From CAYNMC01 sp964398365 (lineage in GTDB: Bacteria; Patescibacteriota; Microgenomatia; UBA1400; CAYNMC01), in the NCBI GenBank assembly GCA_964398365.1, contig CAYNMC010000021.1:33318-97317 (forward strand): a stretch of DNA of 64,000 bases, written 5' to 3'. The position numbers and the translations under genes were made by a program. The notes beneath the pieces were generated by a model. The model had not been told where the DNA came from. It ran no database searches and saw only the letters and a list, made by a program, of their open reading frames with translations. Positions within the stretch are counted from its first letter, which is position 1, and the number at the start of each line of letters is the position of its first letter. Shown here piece after piece: positions 28,363 through 36,203 of this stretch.

Positions 28363-29684
28363 AATTGATTCATGATAATTTTTTCTTGAGTTTGTCCTGA
28401 AACTTCAATGATACCATGATAATCACTAAAACCAGAAGCCGTGGCACTTAAATTATAAGTAAGAGCCGCTAGGTTTTTAAAGAAGATTTGGCCAAAATTA
28501 GGTTTATCGGCAAGACCGCTGGAACCGCTTGCCCGAAAACCGCTTTCCGTCGTCAGTTGGGCTGCTACCGAGGCGATGAGATTTTGATTGGCGTCTTGGA
28601 AGATGAGCCAGAGACTATGGGGAGTATGAGAGGTGAGGGCAAAGGTAGCACTATAAGTTTTATCGGGCAGAATTACCCACGGTGGTAGAGGGTTGTTGGC
28701 GGACAAATCATAAGGGCTTCCTTCAGGCAATGATAAGTGATAATTGTCCCATTCCAGATTATTTAAAACCAAAACGCCATTACTGTCGGTAGTTAGCATC
28801 TTTTCAAATTTAAGAATAACCTCGTCGTCACTATCACGGCCTAAAATTTTTTCTCCTTTTAAAATGAAGTTTTGAGAAGGAAGAGGAAGAAAATCATGTT
28901 CTGCGTCTTGAACAGAGTAGATAGTGAGGGTGCTTAGTTTATCAATCGTAAAACTTATTTCTGAAATTTGTCCTGCCAAAACGCTCACATGGGGCTTACT
29001 TGGGTTGGCAATTTCTTCGGTAGAATAGGTTTTTTCACTACTATAACCGGCTTTAGTTACTTGAATTTGGTAGCAATCATTACAAACTGGCGCGCCTGGC
29101 AGAATAAGCCGGCCATCGTCAGCAGTTTTTAAGTTAAGGTCCACTGGTGGATTAGTGGAGGCGTTGATTTTTACTTCAGCTTGAGGCACAGGTTGACCCT
29201 CAGCGTTAAAAACCAAAATAGAGAGAGTGCCACCGCCGGTGGTTGATTCCACTCCCTTGGGAGCAATATCAGTAACTAGGGTTACCGGATTGCTTTCCGA
29301 GGCAGCCACCCCTCCCCAACTCACATCTACTCTTACACGTTTATAATCTGTAGGGAGTAAATCAGCTGGCGCTTGCTTGTCAAAAGGGTCATCAATATAA
29401 ATAATATCTACCTTAATTTTATAAACTAAATTGTTTTTTTTAACCATTTCAAGTTGGCTTAAAGGTCCACTAGGGATGCCGCCGAGAGTACCCACCTGGT
29501 TATAGGGAAGGTTACGAATGAGTTCAATCTTTTCTAAAGCTAAATGTCTTGCTGTAACCCTGGCTTTATTAAAAGAAATGAGTTCATAAGCAGAAAGCAC
29601 TAGGCTAAAAAGAGCGTGAGAGAGGATACCTAAAATAGCAACAGCAATTAAAATATCAAGGTAAATTTGACCGGCAGTTTTCAT
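28359..29684 (-). CDS. Pseudopilin-type protein with carboxypeptidase regulatory-like domains
   Basis: 441 residues. N-terminal hydrophobic helix (GQIYLDILIAVAILGILSHALFSLVLSAYELISF) resembles a PilV-like minor pilin, though the G-F/T-x-x-x-E site is degenerate. The extracellular part has a CarboxypepD_reg-like beta-sandwich pattern (LSILVFNAEGQPVPQAEVKINAS...LPGAPVCNDCYQIQVTKAGY), then a second similar unit (SLWLIFQDANQNLIASVAAQLTT...SATASGFSDYHGII). It looks like a modular tip/adhesin pilin. First gene of the minus-strand block. Confidence 0.7.
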   Translation of the reverse strand: MKTAGQIYLDILIAVAILGILSHALFSLVLSAYELISFNKARVTARHLALEKIELIRNLPYNQVGTLGGIPSGPLSQLEMVKKNNLVYKIKVDIIYIDDPFDKQAPADLLPTDYKRVRVDVSWGGVAASESNPVTLVTDIAPKGVESTTGGGTLSILVFNAEGQPVPQAEVKINASTNPPVDLNLKTADDGRLILPGAPVCNDCYQIQVTKAGYSSEKTYSTEEIANPSKPHVSVLAGQISEISFTIDKLSTLTIYSVQDAEHDFLPLPSQNFILKGEKILGRDSDDEVILKFEKMLTTDSNGVLVLNNLEWDNYHLSLPEGSPYDLSANNPLPPWVILPDKTYSATFALTSHTPHSLWLIFQDANQNLIASVAAQLTTESGFRASGSSGLADKPNFGQIFFKNLAALTYNLSATASGFSDYHGIIEVSGQTQEKIIMNQL

Positions 29685-29778
29685 AAATTATAATTTTATA
29701 ATTTAAGTTTAACACTTTTAATTTACAAATGTGAGTAAGCTGATATATAATGAACTTTAAGATAAATTGTTACTGCCC
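29685..29778. promoter_or_regulatory. Divergent regulatory region between pseudopilin block and pilMN
   Basis: AAATTATAA (29685-29693) and TTATAATTT (29696-29704) form an AT-rich inverted repeat directly before the minus-strand start. Read on the minus strand it contains TAAAAT ending 8 nt before the ATG. On the plus strand TATATAAT lies near 29742-29750, about 30 nt before the pilMN ATG. Confidence 0.45.
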
Positions 29779-31194
29779 ATGGATTCGAAAAAAAATTTTA
29801 TTTCTTTATCCTTTACTCCCAAAAAACTTCAATTTTTGCAACTTAATGCCGCCAAAACAGCAGTAATCAGTTACGGTTCTGTGCCCCTACCAGAGGGTTT
29901 AATCAGCAATTATAAAGTCACTGACAAAAATGTTTTGATAAAGATTTTAAAAGATATCTGGCAAAAATTTCACTTAAAAGAAAAAAAGGTGGGGATTATT
30001 ATTCCTGAATTTTCGGCTTTTAGTAAAAATATTACCCTGCCTTTACTTGATGCCAAAGAGTTAGATGAAGCCGTGCGTTGGCAGGCTCAAGATTTTTTAC
30101 CTTTACCTTTAGATCAGACAGTTTTAGATTGGAGAATTATTCAGAAAGATAAAAATAATTGTCAAATTTTAGTTATCGCCATGCCCAAAGAAATTTTAAT
30201 AACTTTTGTGGATACCGTTGGCGAGGCTGAGCTTTTACCAGTAGTGGTAGAAACTCCTTCATTAGCCTTATCGCGAATTGCCGACTCCAAAAAATTTGGG
30301 AGATTAATTATTTATATTAACAGCGAGGAGGCTATTTTAGTTTTGAGTTATGGAGAGGAAATTATTGGTAGTTCGGTCGTCAATGCTGCTGATTATGAAG
30401 GTATCCTTTGGACGGCAGTTAATATGAGTAGACATTATAAAGATACTCAAATTGAAGTTTTAGAAATTGGCGGTTTAAAATTTACTGAGCAGCTTTTGAC
30501 TAACTTACAAAAAGAAATCAACAAGCCGATAAATTGGATAATTCCTAAGGTTGCCGGCCTTAGTTCTGAACAAATTCAAGAATATTTACTGCCTCTTGCT
30601 TTGCAATTTAAGGATCCGGCAGAACCAGCTAACGAGCTAACAATTAACTTATTACCTGATACTTGGGTAGAAAAATATCAAAAAATTAAATTTGAAAAAC
30701 AAAGTTCAATTCTTTTAACCTTGGTTACGGTAGTGATCTGGAGCTGCTTTTTGAGCGTGTTAGGTTTTTATTTGTGGTTGTTTATACAAATAAACCAACT
30801 GAAAAAAGCAGTCGAAAGAGTACCGAGCATTTCCGAGGAAACGAAAACTAAACTTGAGACTATTAATCAAATGACTGCCAAGATTCTAACCATCAAAACA
30901 GCAATGATACAACCTCAAGAAATTATAAACGCTCTTTTTAAAGCCAAACCTTCAGGAGTTTTCTTTAGTGCCTATAAACTTGATCTAGATAAAGGTAAAA
31001 TTAACCTTAAAGGAAAGGCAGATAATCGCTCGGCGTTGCTGAAATTTAAACAATCTCTGGAAGAAAATAAAAATTTCGAGAAAGTTACGCTTCCTTTAAC
31101 TGTTTTGGAAACAGAAAAAGATATTGATTTTGAAATTAATCTTAGCTGGCAAACAGCAAAGGGAGGACAAAATTTGACCATCCCGATTAAATAA
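29779..31194 (+). CDS. PilM-PilN fusion protein
   Basis: 471 residues from ATG 29779 (a TTG at 29767 in frame is less likely). The first 300 residues are PilM-like actin-fold (FISLSFTPKKLQFLQL; LDAKELDEAVRWQAQDFLPLPLDQTVLDWRII). A membrane helix is at about 313-335, followed by a PilN-like periplasmic part (KLETINQMTAKILTIKTAMIQPQEIINALFKAKPSGVFFSAYKLDLDKGKINLKGKADNRSALLKFKQSLEE). In most pilus systems PilM and PilN are separate proteins binding through the PilN N-terminal tail; here they are joined. PilO follows. Confidence 0.88.
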   Translation: MDSKKNFISLSFTPKKLQFLQLNAAKTAVISYGSVPLPEGLISNYKVTDKNVLIKILKDIWQKFHLKEKKVGIIIPEFSAFSKNITLPLLDAKELDEAVRWQAQDFLPLPLDQTVLDWRIIQKDKNNCQILVIAMPKEILITFVDTVGEAELLPVVVETPSLALSRIADSKKFGRLIIYINSEEAILVLSYGEEIIGSSVVNAADYEGILWTAVNMSRHYKDTQIEVLEIGGLKFTEQLLTNLQKEINKPINWIIPKVAGLSSEQIQEYLLPLALQFKDPAEPANELTINLLPDTWVEKYQKIKFEKQSSILLTLVTVVIWSCFLSVLGFYLWLFIQINQLKKAVERVPSISEETKTKLETINQMTAKILTIKTAMIQPQEIINALFKAKPSGVFFSAYKLDLDKGKINLKGKADNRSALLKFKQSLEENKNFEKVTLPLTVLETEKDIDFEINLSWQTAKGGQNLTIPIK

Positions 31195-31220
31195 CGACGA
31201 CGGAAACTTTTAGATTCAAC

Positions 31221-31760
31221 ATGAAAGAAACAGAAGGTTTAAGTAAATTGACTTTGAAAGTTTTAATTTTTAGTGTTATTGATTTTATCTTTTTGATTCT
31301 TTTGGCTTGGTTTTTAACGAAATTGGGGCCAAAGACAACTGAATTAAAAAAAATGAAAAATTTGTTGGTTCAAGCAAAACAAATTGATCTTGATGCCATA
31401 CAAAAAACTCTTCTTGAGAATAAAGAAAAAAGCGAGAAATTAGCAACCGTACTTCCCAATGAAGATGAGCTTATTGAATTTATTAACCAGATAGATCTTC
31501 TTAAAAAAGAGAAAAAAATTAATTCTTTTTCTTTTGTGGCGGATAAACCCATGAAAGATAAAACTGGTTTTTTTGGTTTACCCTTAATTATAGAAAGTAA
31601 AGGCAGCTGGCAAGAGATAAATGAAACCCTTAAAAGCATTGACCAGTTACCTTATTTAATCAGGGGGCTTAATTTAGAAATAAAATTACTTTCGGATAAG
31701 GAAATAATGCTTAAGTTTGCAGGAATTTTATATGTCAGCCAAAATTTCGTTCAAGATTGA
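31221..31760 (+). CDS. pilO: PilO-like pilus alignment protein
   Basis: 179 residues: one membrane helix (about 15-36), a coiled-coil segment (to about 85) and a ferredoxin-like domain (FFGLPLIIESKGSWQEINETLKSIDQLPYLIRGLNLEIKL). This is the standard PilO plan and its position after PilN is canonical. The 3' end overlaps the next gene by 29 nt. Confidence 0.85.
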   Translation: MKETEGLSKLTLKVLIFSVIDFIFLILLAWFLTKLGPKTTELKKMKNLLVQAKQIDLDAIQKTLLENKEKSEKLATVLPNEDELIEFINQIDLLKKEKKINSFSFVADKPMKDKTGFFGLPLIIESKGSWQEINETLKSIDQLPYLIRGLNLEIKLLSDKEIMLKFAGILYVSQNFVQD

Positions 31761-31968
31761 TCAGTTCTACATTTTATTAATTATTATTAGCGGTTTCTTG
31801 GCCGTTTTGGTATTTTTTACATCTAAAAGAATTTACCAATCGTTGAGCCTACTTAATAAACAAGAACATCCCTCAGTAAATCAGTTTAAATTAAATCAGG
31901 GGGATTTAGAAAAAGCTTATGAGTTAATTTTTAACAAGAAAATTATCTCTCTTGACGAGGGCCTATGA
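31732..31968 (+). CDS. Small membrane protein in the pilO-pilin interval
   Basis: 78 residues from ATG 31732, overlapping pilO out of frame. One membrane helix (about 11-33), then a short charged tail. The position (between pilO and pilin) is that of PilP, but it lacks a lipobox and the PilP beta-domain, so no name is assigned. Confidence 0.65.
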   Translation: MSAKISFKIDQFYILLIIISGFLAVLVFFTSKRIYQSLSLLNKQEHPSVNQFKLNQGDLEKAYELIFNKKIISLDEGL

Positions 31969-32022
31969 TTTTGTGTAAAACTAAATAAGAGAGAGTGCGG
32001 AAGGAGGTGAGAAGAGCAAAAA

Positions 32023-32481
32023 ATGCAAAAGACAAAAGGTTTTACCTTAATCGAGCTTTTGGTGGTAATGGGTATCATTGGCATTTTGGCGATGATTGTT
32101 TTGGTGGCGGTTAATCCCGGAAGACAATTTGCTCAAGCCAGAGATACCCAAAGACGCAGCGACTTGTACGCGATTACCAATGCAATTTATCAGTTTGCTG
32201 CCGAACATAACGGTCGTTTGCCGGACACTGATGGTAATGATGAAACCAGTAATTTCCCCACAACGATGACTTGTATTGGTAATACCGATCCTTGTTTTGA
32301 TTTAGCCTCAGCGGGAGTTACTGGCGCGACGATTGTGCCGACTTATATTGCGGCGTTGCCGGTGGATCCATCAGTAGGTTCGCAAGCCAATACTCATTAT
32401 TCAATTATGGTGGATACGACGGGTCGGATAGTAGCCTCAGCTTCGGGAGAATTAGCTGGTGCCATTACGGTAACTCGTTAA
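32023..32481 (+). CDS. Type IV pilin
   Basis: 152 residues: class III leader KTKGFTLIELLVVMGIIGILAMIVLVAV with cleavage after Gly, Phe+1 and Glu+5. Then a GspG/PilA-like head (RDTQRRSDLYAITNAIYQFAAEHNGRLPD) and a possible Cys pair near DPCFD and TMTCIG. A strong GGAGGTGAG Shine-Dalgarno and a 13-bp terminator downstream suggest high expression, so this is the likely major pilin. Confidence 0.93.
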   Translation: MQKTKGFTLIELLVVMGIIGILAMIVLVAVNPGRQFAQARDTQRRSDLYAITNAIYQFAAEHNGRLPDTDGNDETSNFPTTMTCIGNTDPCFDLASAGVTGATIVPTYIAALPVDPSVGSQANTHYSIMVDTTGRIVASASGELAGAITVTR

Positions 32482-32484
32482 TTT

Positions 32485-32539
32485 AAAGAGAGAAGTTCCT
32501 GCCTAAATTTTAAAGTCAGCGGAAAACTTCTCTCTTTTT
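32485..32539 (+). terminator. Intrinsic terminator after the pilin gene
   Basis: AAAGAGAGAAGTT (32485-32497) pairs perfectly with AACTTCTCTCTTT (32525-32537), followed by TTTTTA. The 13-bp stem has a 27-nt loop. Confidence 0.85.
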
Positions 32540-32580
32540 AGTAAACCAAGTTAAATACATACAAAATACATATTATAAGA

Positions 32581-33723
32581 GTGAGAAAATTTTTTAGATC
32601 AAAAAATGTCAGGTTGCCTCTGCCAATTTTTTTTCCTGATGCTACCCGCGGGTTGGTAAAATTTCTAGATACAGAAGATCTTAAAAAAACAAAAACGAAA
32701 GGAGTTTTGGTGAATACTTTTCATCTTTGGTGGGAGTTAAAAAAAGACTTTTTGGAAAATTTTGATGGGATAAGAAATTTTATGAACTGGCAGGGAGGAT
32801 TGATTTCAGATTCCGGCGGTTTTCAAGTGATGTCGCTGATTAAATCGGGATTAATGAAAGGAAAAATCACCGACGAAGGCATCGTTTTTTATCCTTCAAA
32901 AAATAAAAGGGAAATTTTAACACCGGAAAAATCAATTGATTTTCAGTTTGCCTTGAAAACAGATATGGTTGTTGTTTTGGATGATTTTACTCCTCCTCAG
33001 GCAAGTTATGAAGAGGCAAAAATTTCCGTAGAAAGGACGATTAGTTGGGCCCAAAAAAGCAAAGAAGCGTATTTAAAAAATTGTCAAAGAGAAAGACTTT
33101 CTCAAAAGAAAAAATCACCATTTTTGCCTTACATTTTGGGAGTGGTTCAAGGGGGGAGGTATCAAGATTTACGAAAATATTGCGTAAAAAGTTTGGTGGC
33201 GATGGGTTTTGATGGTCTAGGTTATGGTGGTTGGCCGATTAATGAAGAGGGAAAGTTTGATTATGAGTCAGCAGAAACTATCGCTAAAAATACGCCTAGA
33301 GATTATTTTTTATATGGTTTGGGTGTCGGCAAGCCTGAAGAAATTGTAAATTGCGTGAAATTAGGTTTTAATATTTTTGATTGTGTTTTGCCGACCCGTG
33401 ATGCCAGACACGCAAGACTTTATGTTTACAATGCTACTTCAATTAGAGAAATAAACCTTAAAAAAGAAAATTTCTATTCCTTTTTTCTACCCAAGAAAAA
33501 AAGGTATGCTGACGATAAGCAGTCGGTAAGTTCTGCTTGCGATTGTCTTCTTTGTCGAAATTATTCAAGAGCTTATCTCGCGCATCTTTTTCGGTTTGAC
33601 CCTTTTACCGGGGGGCGACTGGCAACAATTCATAATTTAAGATTTTATTCTTTGCTTATGGAAAGGCTTCGCTTCCAACACCGGGTGTTGCCTCTTGAAG
33701 CAACACCGGTCATTCGCAGGTAA
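32581..33723 (+). CDS. tgt: Queuine tRNA-ribosyltransferase
   Basis: Swaps guanine 34 for a 7-deazaguanine base in GUN-anticodon tRNAs. DSGGFQVMS at about 77, the catalytic VLDDFT, GVVQGG, GLGYGG, the nucleophile region FDCVLPTRDARHARL (about 267), and the zinc site CDCLLC...H. No other queuosine gene is in the window, so salvage of queuine is likely. GTG start. The last about 16 residues (from FQHRVLPLEATPVIRR) are encoded by the left end of the adjacent transposable element, whose insertion replaced the native 3' end. Confidence 0.93.
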   Translation: MRKFFRSKNVRLPLPIFFPDATRGLVKFLDTEDLKKTKTKGVLVNTFHLWWELKKDFLENFDGIRNFMNWQGGLISDSGGFQVMSLIKSGLMKGKITDEGIVFYPSKNKREILTPEKSIDFQFALKTDMVVVLDDFTPPQASYEEAKISVERTISWAQKSKEAYLKNCQRERLSQKKKSPFLPYILGVVQGGRYQDLRKYCVKSLVAMGFDGLGYGGWPINEEGKFDYESAETIAKNTPRDYFLYGLGVGKPEEIVNCVKLGFNIFDCVLPTRDARHARLYVYNATSIREINLKKENFYSFFLPKKKRYADDKQSVSSACDCLLCRNYSRAYLAHLFRFDPFTGGRLATIHNLRFYSLLMERLRFQHRVLPLEATPVIRR

Positions 33724-34439
33724 GATGTTTAATTCTTTCTAGGTTTCTTTGATAATCAGCTTGATCAAACACGAAATTTAGATAGTCTTTTCTGTTTTTA
33801 AACTGTCCAAGAATAATGTCAGGCTGGCAGAAACCAGTGGATTTTTTAAGATAAACAGGTAAAGAGGACCAGCAATATTCAAGAAGAGCTTTTTTGGTCT
33901 TAACTAAAAATGAAGAATAAGGATTTAAATGAATATAGCGACTAAGGTGGAGAAGTTGATTATCGTCTTCTATCAAGACCGCTTTAAATCTGCTTTCGAA
34001 AAGTGAACCACGTCTTTCATTTTTAAGATTAAAATATTTGGCATAGCCGTTTTGGAAATTTCTGATAAAAAGCATAATTCCGTTTTCCTGAACCTGTTTG
34101 ATTAATAAATGATAGTGATTCGGCATCAAACAATAAGCGATAATCTTTACAAGACAATTTGCCTTCTTTTCCAACTCTTGATAAATATTTTCTCTTATTT
34201 TTCTGTCTGCTTTTTTAAGTTTGGAAAGAGAATAAGGAGGATTTTTGAAATTATAATAATACAAAAGATCTAATGCCCGGTAATAATCAGATTTGTAGGA
34301 AAAAATCGGCATTCTGGCAAGGCTACGGTTAAATACATGATAATAATGATTAGTGACTAGTGGCGTATTCCTCGCAGGCATCCATAATTTATTATTCTAA
34401 ATTTACCGATGTTATGTCAAGAGGCAACACCCGGTGTTG
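33676..34439. mobile_element. REP/IS200-like element with 23-bp perfect inverted ends
   Basis: The left end 33676-33698 begins CAACACCGGGTGTTG, itself a hairpin. It is the exact reverse complement of 34417-34439. The left end has a further CAACACC at 33701-33707 that can pair with GGTGTTG at 33684-33690, giving alternative hairpins. It encloses one transposase gene. It sits across the 3' end of tgt and just before the aconitase-family gene. Confidence 0.85.
33710..34381 (-). CDS. REP-associated tyrosine transposase (Y1_Tnp, RAYT)
   Basis: 223 residues. N-terminal THYYHVFNRS-like segment (NHYYHVFNRSLARMPIF), HUH motif in YCLMPNHYHLLIKQ, the Gly-x-Leu-Phe-x-Arg-Phe motif (RRGSLFESRFKAVLI) and YIHLNPYSS. 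This class nicks hairpin-containing REP ends with a single catalytic tyrosine. Reading frame intact, so possibly active. It overlaps the 3' end of tgt by 14 nt, convergently. Confidence 0.93.
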   Translation of the reverse strand: MPARNTPLVTNHYYHVFNRSLARMPIFSYKSDYYRALDLLYYYNFKNPPYSLSKLKKADRKIRENIYQELEKKANCLVKIIAYCLMPNHYHLLIKQVQENGIMLFIRNFQNGYAKYFNLKNERRGSLFESRFKAVLIEDDNQLLHLSRYIHLNPYSSFLVKTKKALLEYCWSSLPVYLKKSTGFCQPDIILGQFKNRKDYLNFVFDQADYQRNLERIKHLTCE

Positions 34440-34463
34440 AAAAATGTGTAGAGGTGTTAAAAT
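34437..34463 (+). promoter_or_regulatory. Promoter overlapping the transposon right end
   Basis: An extended -10 TGTTAAAAT (TAAAAT at 34458-34463) ends 6 nt before GTG 34470. A TTGAAA (34437-34442) with a short 15-nt spacer begins inside the terminal repeat of the element, so the insertion contributes half of the -35 box. Confidence 0.5.
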
Positions 34464-34469
34464 AAACCT

Positions 34470-36179
34470 GTGCAGGGTTTAATTTTGACTGAAAGCGGTT
34501 ATAAACTGGTTAAGGCGCCGAGGCTACAAAACTTTCCTTTAAGAAACAATGTTTCCACAGATGAAATTTATCCAGTGAAATATTGTTTTTATTTTAAAAG
34601 AATTGGCCGTTTTGCTTTAACTGGTGATCGTTTTGGTCAAATTCCTAAGGGATTTTTAAAGAAAAACAAAATTAAATTTATTATTGCCGGCGAAAATTTC
34701 GGTTGTGGCTCGGCTAGAGAGCATGCCGCGATTACTTTTAAAGACGCTGGTGTTGAGCTGATTTACGCTTATTCTTTCAATAAGACCTTTGCGGATAACT
34801 GCGCCAACTTGGATCTTTATACGACTACTTACGAAGTAGTTTTAAAAAGATATTTATCAACCCGTAAAATTCCTAAAAAATTAATCAGAAAAAAGTTGGC
34901 TCCGGTTAAAAAAATTGGCAATAAACCGATGACCATAGTCGAAAAAATCATAAACCGTCATTTACTTGAAAATGGCAAAGTGTTTTTAGATCTGCGATTT
35001 TCTTATGAGATTTTTACGCCACTGATTGCTGAAATCTTAAAAAGAAAGCAAAAAAATTTTAAAAAAATCACCCGCCCAGACTCAATTTATTTATTTGAAG
35101 ATCATTTTCTTTTAAGTCATAATCCTACAGTTAAATCTTTATTAAGAGCCCAACGTTTGTTTGCTAAAAAAGCTCACGTAAGACTTATAAGTTTTGGGAG
35201 TAAGGAGAGTGGTATTTGCCACGCCGTTCTAAGAGAAAATTTCATCCTACCTGGACAGATAGTTATTGGCACTGATTCTCATACGAGCAGTGGTGGCGCG
35301 CTTAATGCTTTGTGTTTTGGGGTGGGAGCAACCACCATGGCGCAGGCGATAATTAATAATCAACTTGTTTTTAAAACGCCCCCAACGGTGAGAATTAATT
35401 TTGAAGGCAGATTGTCAAAAAAAGTGATGGCAAAAGATGTGATTCTTTATCTTTTTACTGAGGAAATTGTTAAATCATCTCAGGCTGTTGGTTGTGTTTT
35501 GGAATTTGGCGGAGAAGGTTTAAAGAATTTTTCCGTTGATGAATTATCTGTTTTGACCAATATGGCCGTCGAAGCCGGTGCTTTAACAGGTATTGTTGAA
35601 CCTCAAGAAAGTGTTTTAAATTATTTAGCCCAAAGAAGAAAACTTTCGAAAAAATATTTAAAGAACTTATTTGTTTATTCTGATAAAGGAGCGGAATATC
35701 AAGAAGTACTGGGGGTGGCTTTAGCAAAAATTGAGCCGATGATTGCCTTACCCCCAAGTCCTTTAAAGGTTATTCCCCTTTCAATGTTAAGTAAAAAAAT
35801 TAAAATCAATAAGGCCTTTCTTGGTTCCTGTACCGGTGGTAAATTAGAAGATCTTCGTCAAGCGGCTAAAATTTTAGAGGGCAGGAAAATTAAAAAATGG
35901 GTGGAGTTGGTGGTTCATCCGGCTTCGACGGGCGTGGCTGAACAGATGAAAAAGGAAGGTTTGGATAAAATTTTTCTTGCTGCAGGCGGAAAGATTTATC
36001 CTTCAGTCTGTGGTGCCTGTTGCGGTCAAGGACCCGGCAGGGTGGCTAAAGGTGAAGTGGTGATTTCTAGCTCCAATCGTAATTACCATGGCCGTATGGG
36101 TGAAGGTGAGGCTTATTTGGCTAATCCAAGGGTAGTAGCTAGCAGCGCTCTTCAAGGTTTCATCAGCTCCGACTTTTGA
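34470..36179 (+). CDS. Aconitase-family hydratase, swivel domain fused before catalytic domain
   Basis: 569 residues. Residues 1-170 are the LeuD/small-subunit-type swivel domain (VSTDEIYPVKYC; AGENFGCGSAREHA at 73-85; SFNKTFADNCANLDL). Residues 180-565 are the LeuC-type catalytic domain (GTDSHTSSGGALNALCFGVGATTMA; SCTGG at about 455; CGACCGQG at about 515; SSNRNYHGRMGEGEAYLANPRVVASSAL). The three [4Fe-4S] cysteines are present. In classical aconitase the swivel is at the C-terminus and in LeuCD it is a separate subunit, so this order is notable. Substrate undecided: isopropylmalate, homoaconitate or citrate. GTG start. Confidence 0.85.
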   Translation: MQGLILTESGYKLVKAPRLQNFPLRNNVSTDEIYPVKYCFYFKRIGRFALTGDRFGQIPKGFLKKNKIKFIIAGENFGCGSAREHAAITFKDAGVELIYAYSFNKTFADNCANLDLYTTTYEVVLKRYLSTRKIPKKLIRKKLAPVKKIGNKPMTIVEKIINRHLLENGKVFLDLRFSYEIFTPLIAEILKRKQKNFKKITRPDSIYLFEDHFLLSHNPTVKSLLRAQRLFAKKAHVRLISFGSKESGICHAVLRENFILPGQIVIGTDSHTSSGGALNALCFGVGATTMAQAIINNQLVFKTPPTVRINFEGRLSKKVMAKDVILYLFTEEIVKSSQAVGCVLEFGGEGLKNFSVDELSVLTNMAVEAGALTGIVEPQESVLNYLAQRRKLSKKYLKNLFVYSDKGAEYQEVLGVALAKIEPMIALPPSPLKVIPLSMLSKKIKINKAFLGSCTGGKLEDLRQAAKILEGRKIKKWVELVVHPASTGVAEQMKKEGLDKIFLAAGGKIYPSVCGACCGQGPGRVAKGEVVISSSNRNYHGRMGEGEAYLANPRVVASSALQGFISSDF

Positions 36180-36203
36180 GTTGAAAAAAAGTTAACAAGC
36201 ATA

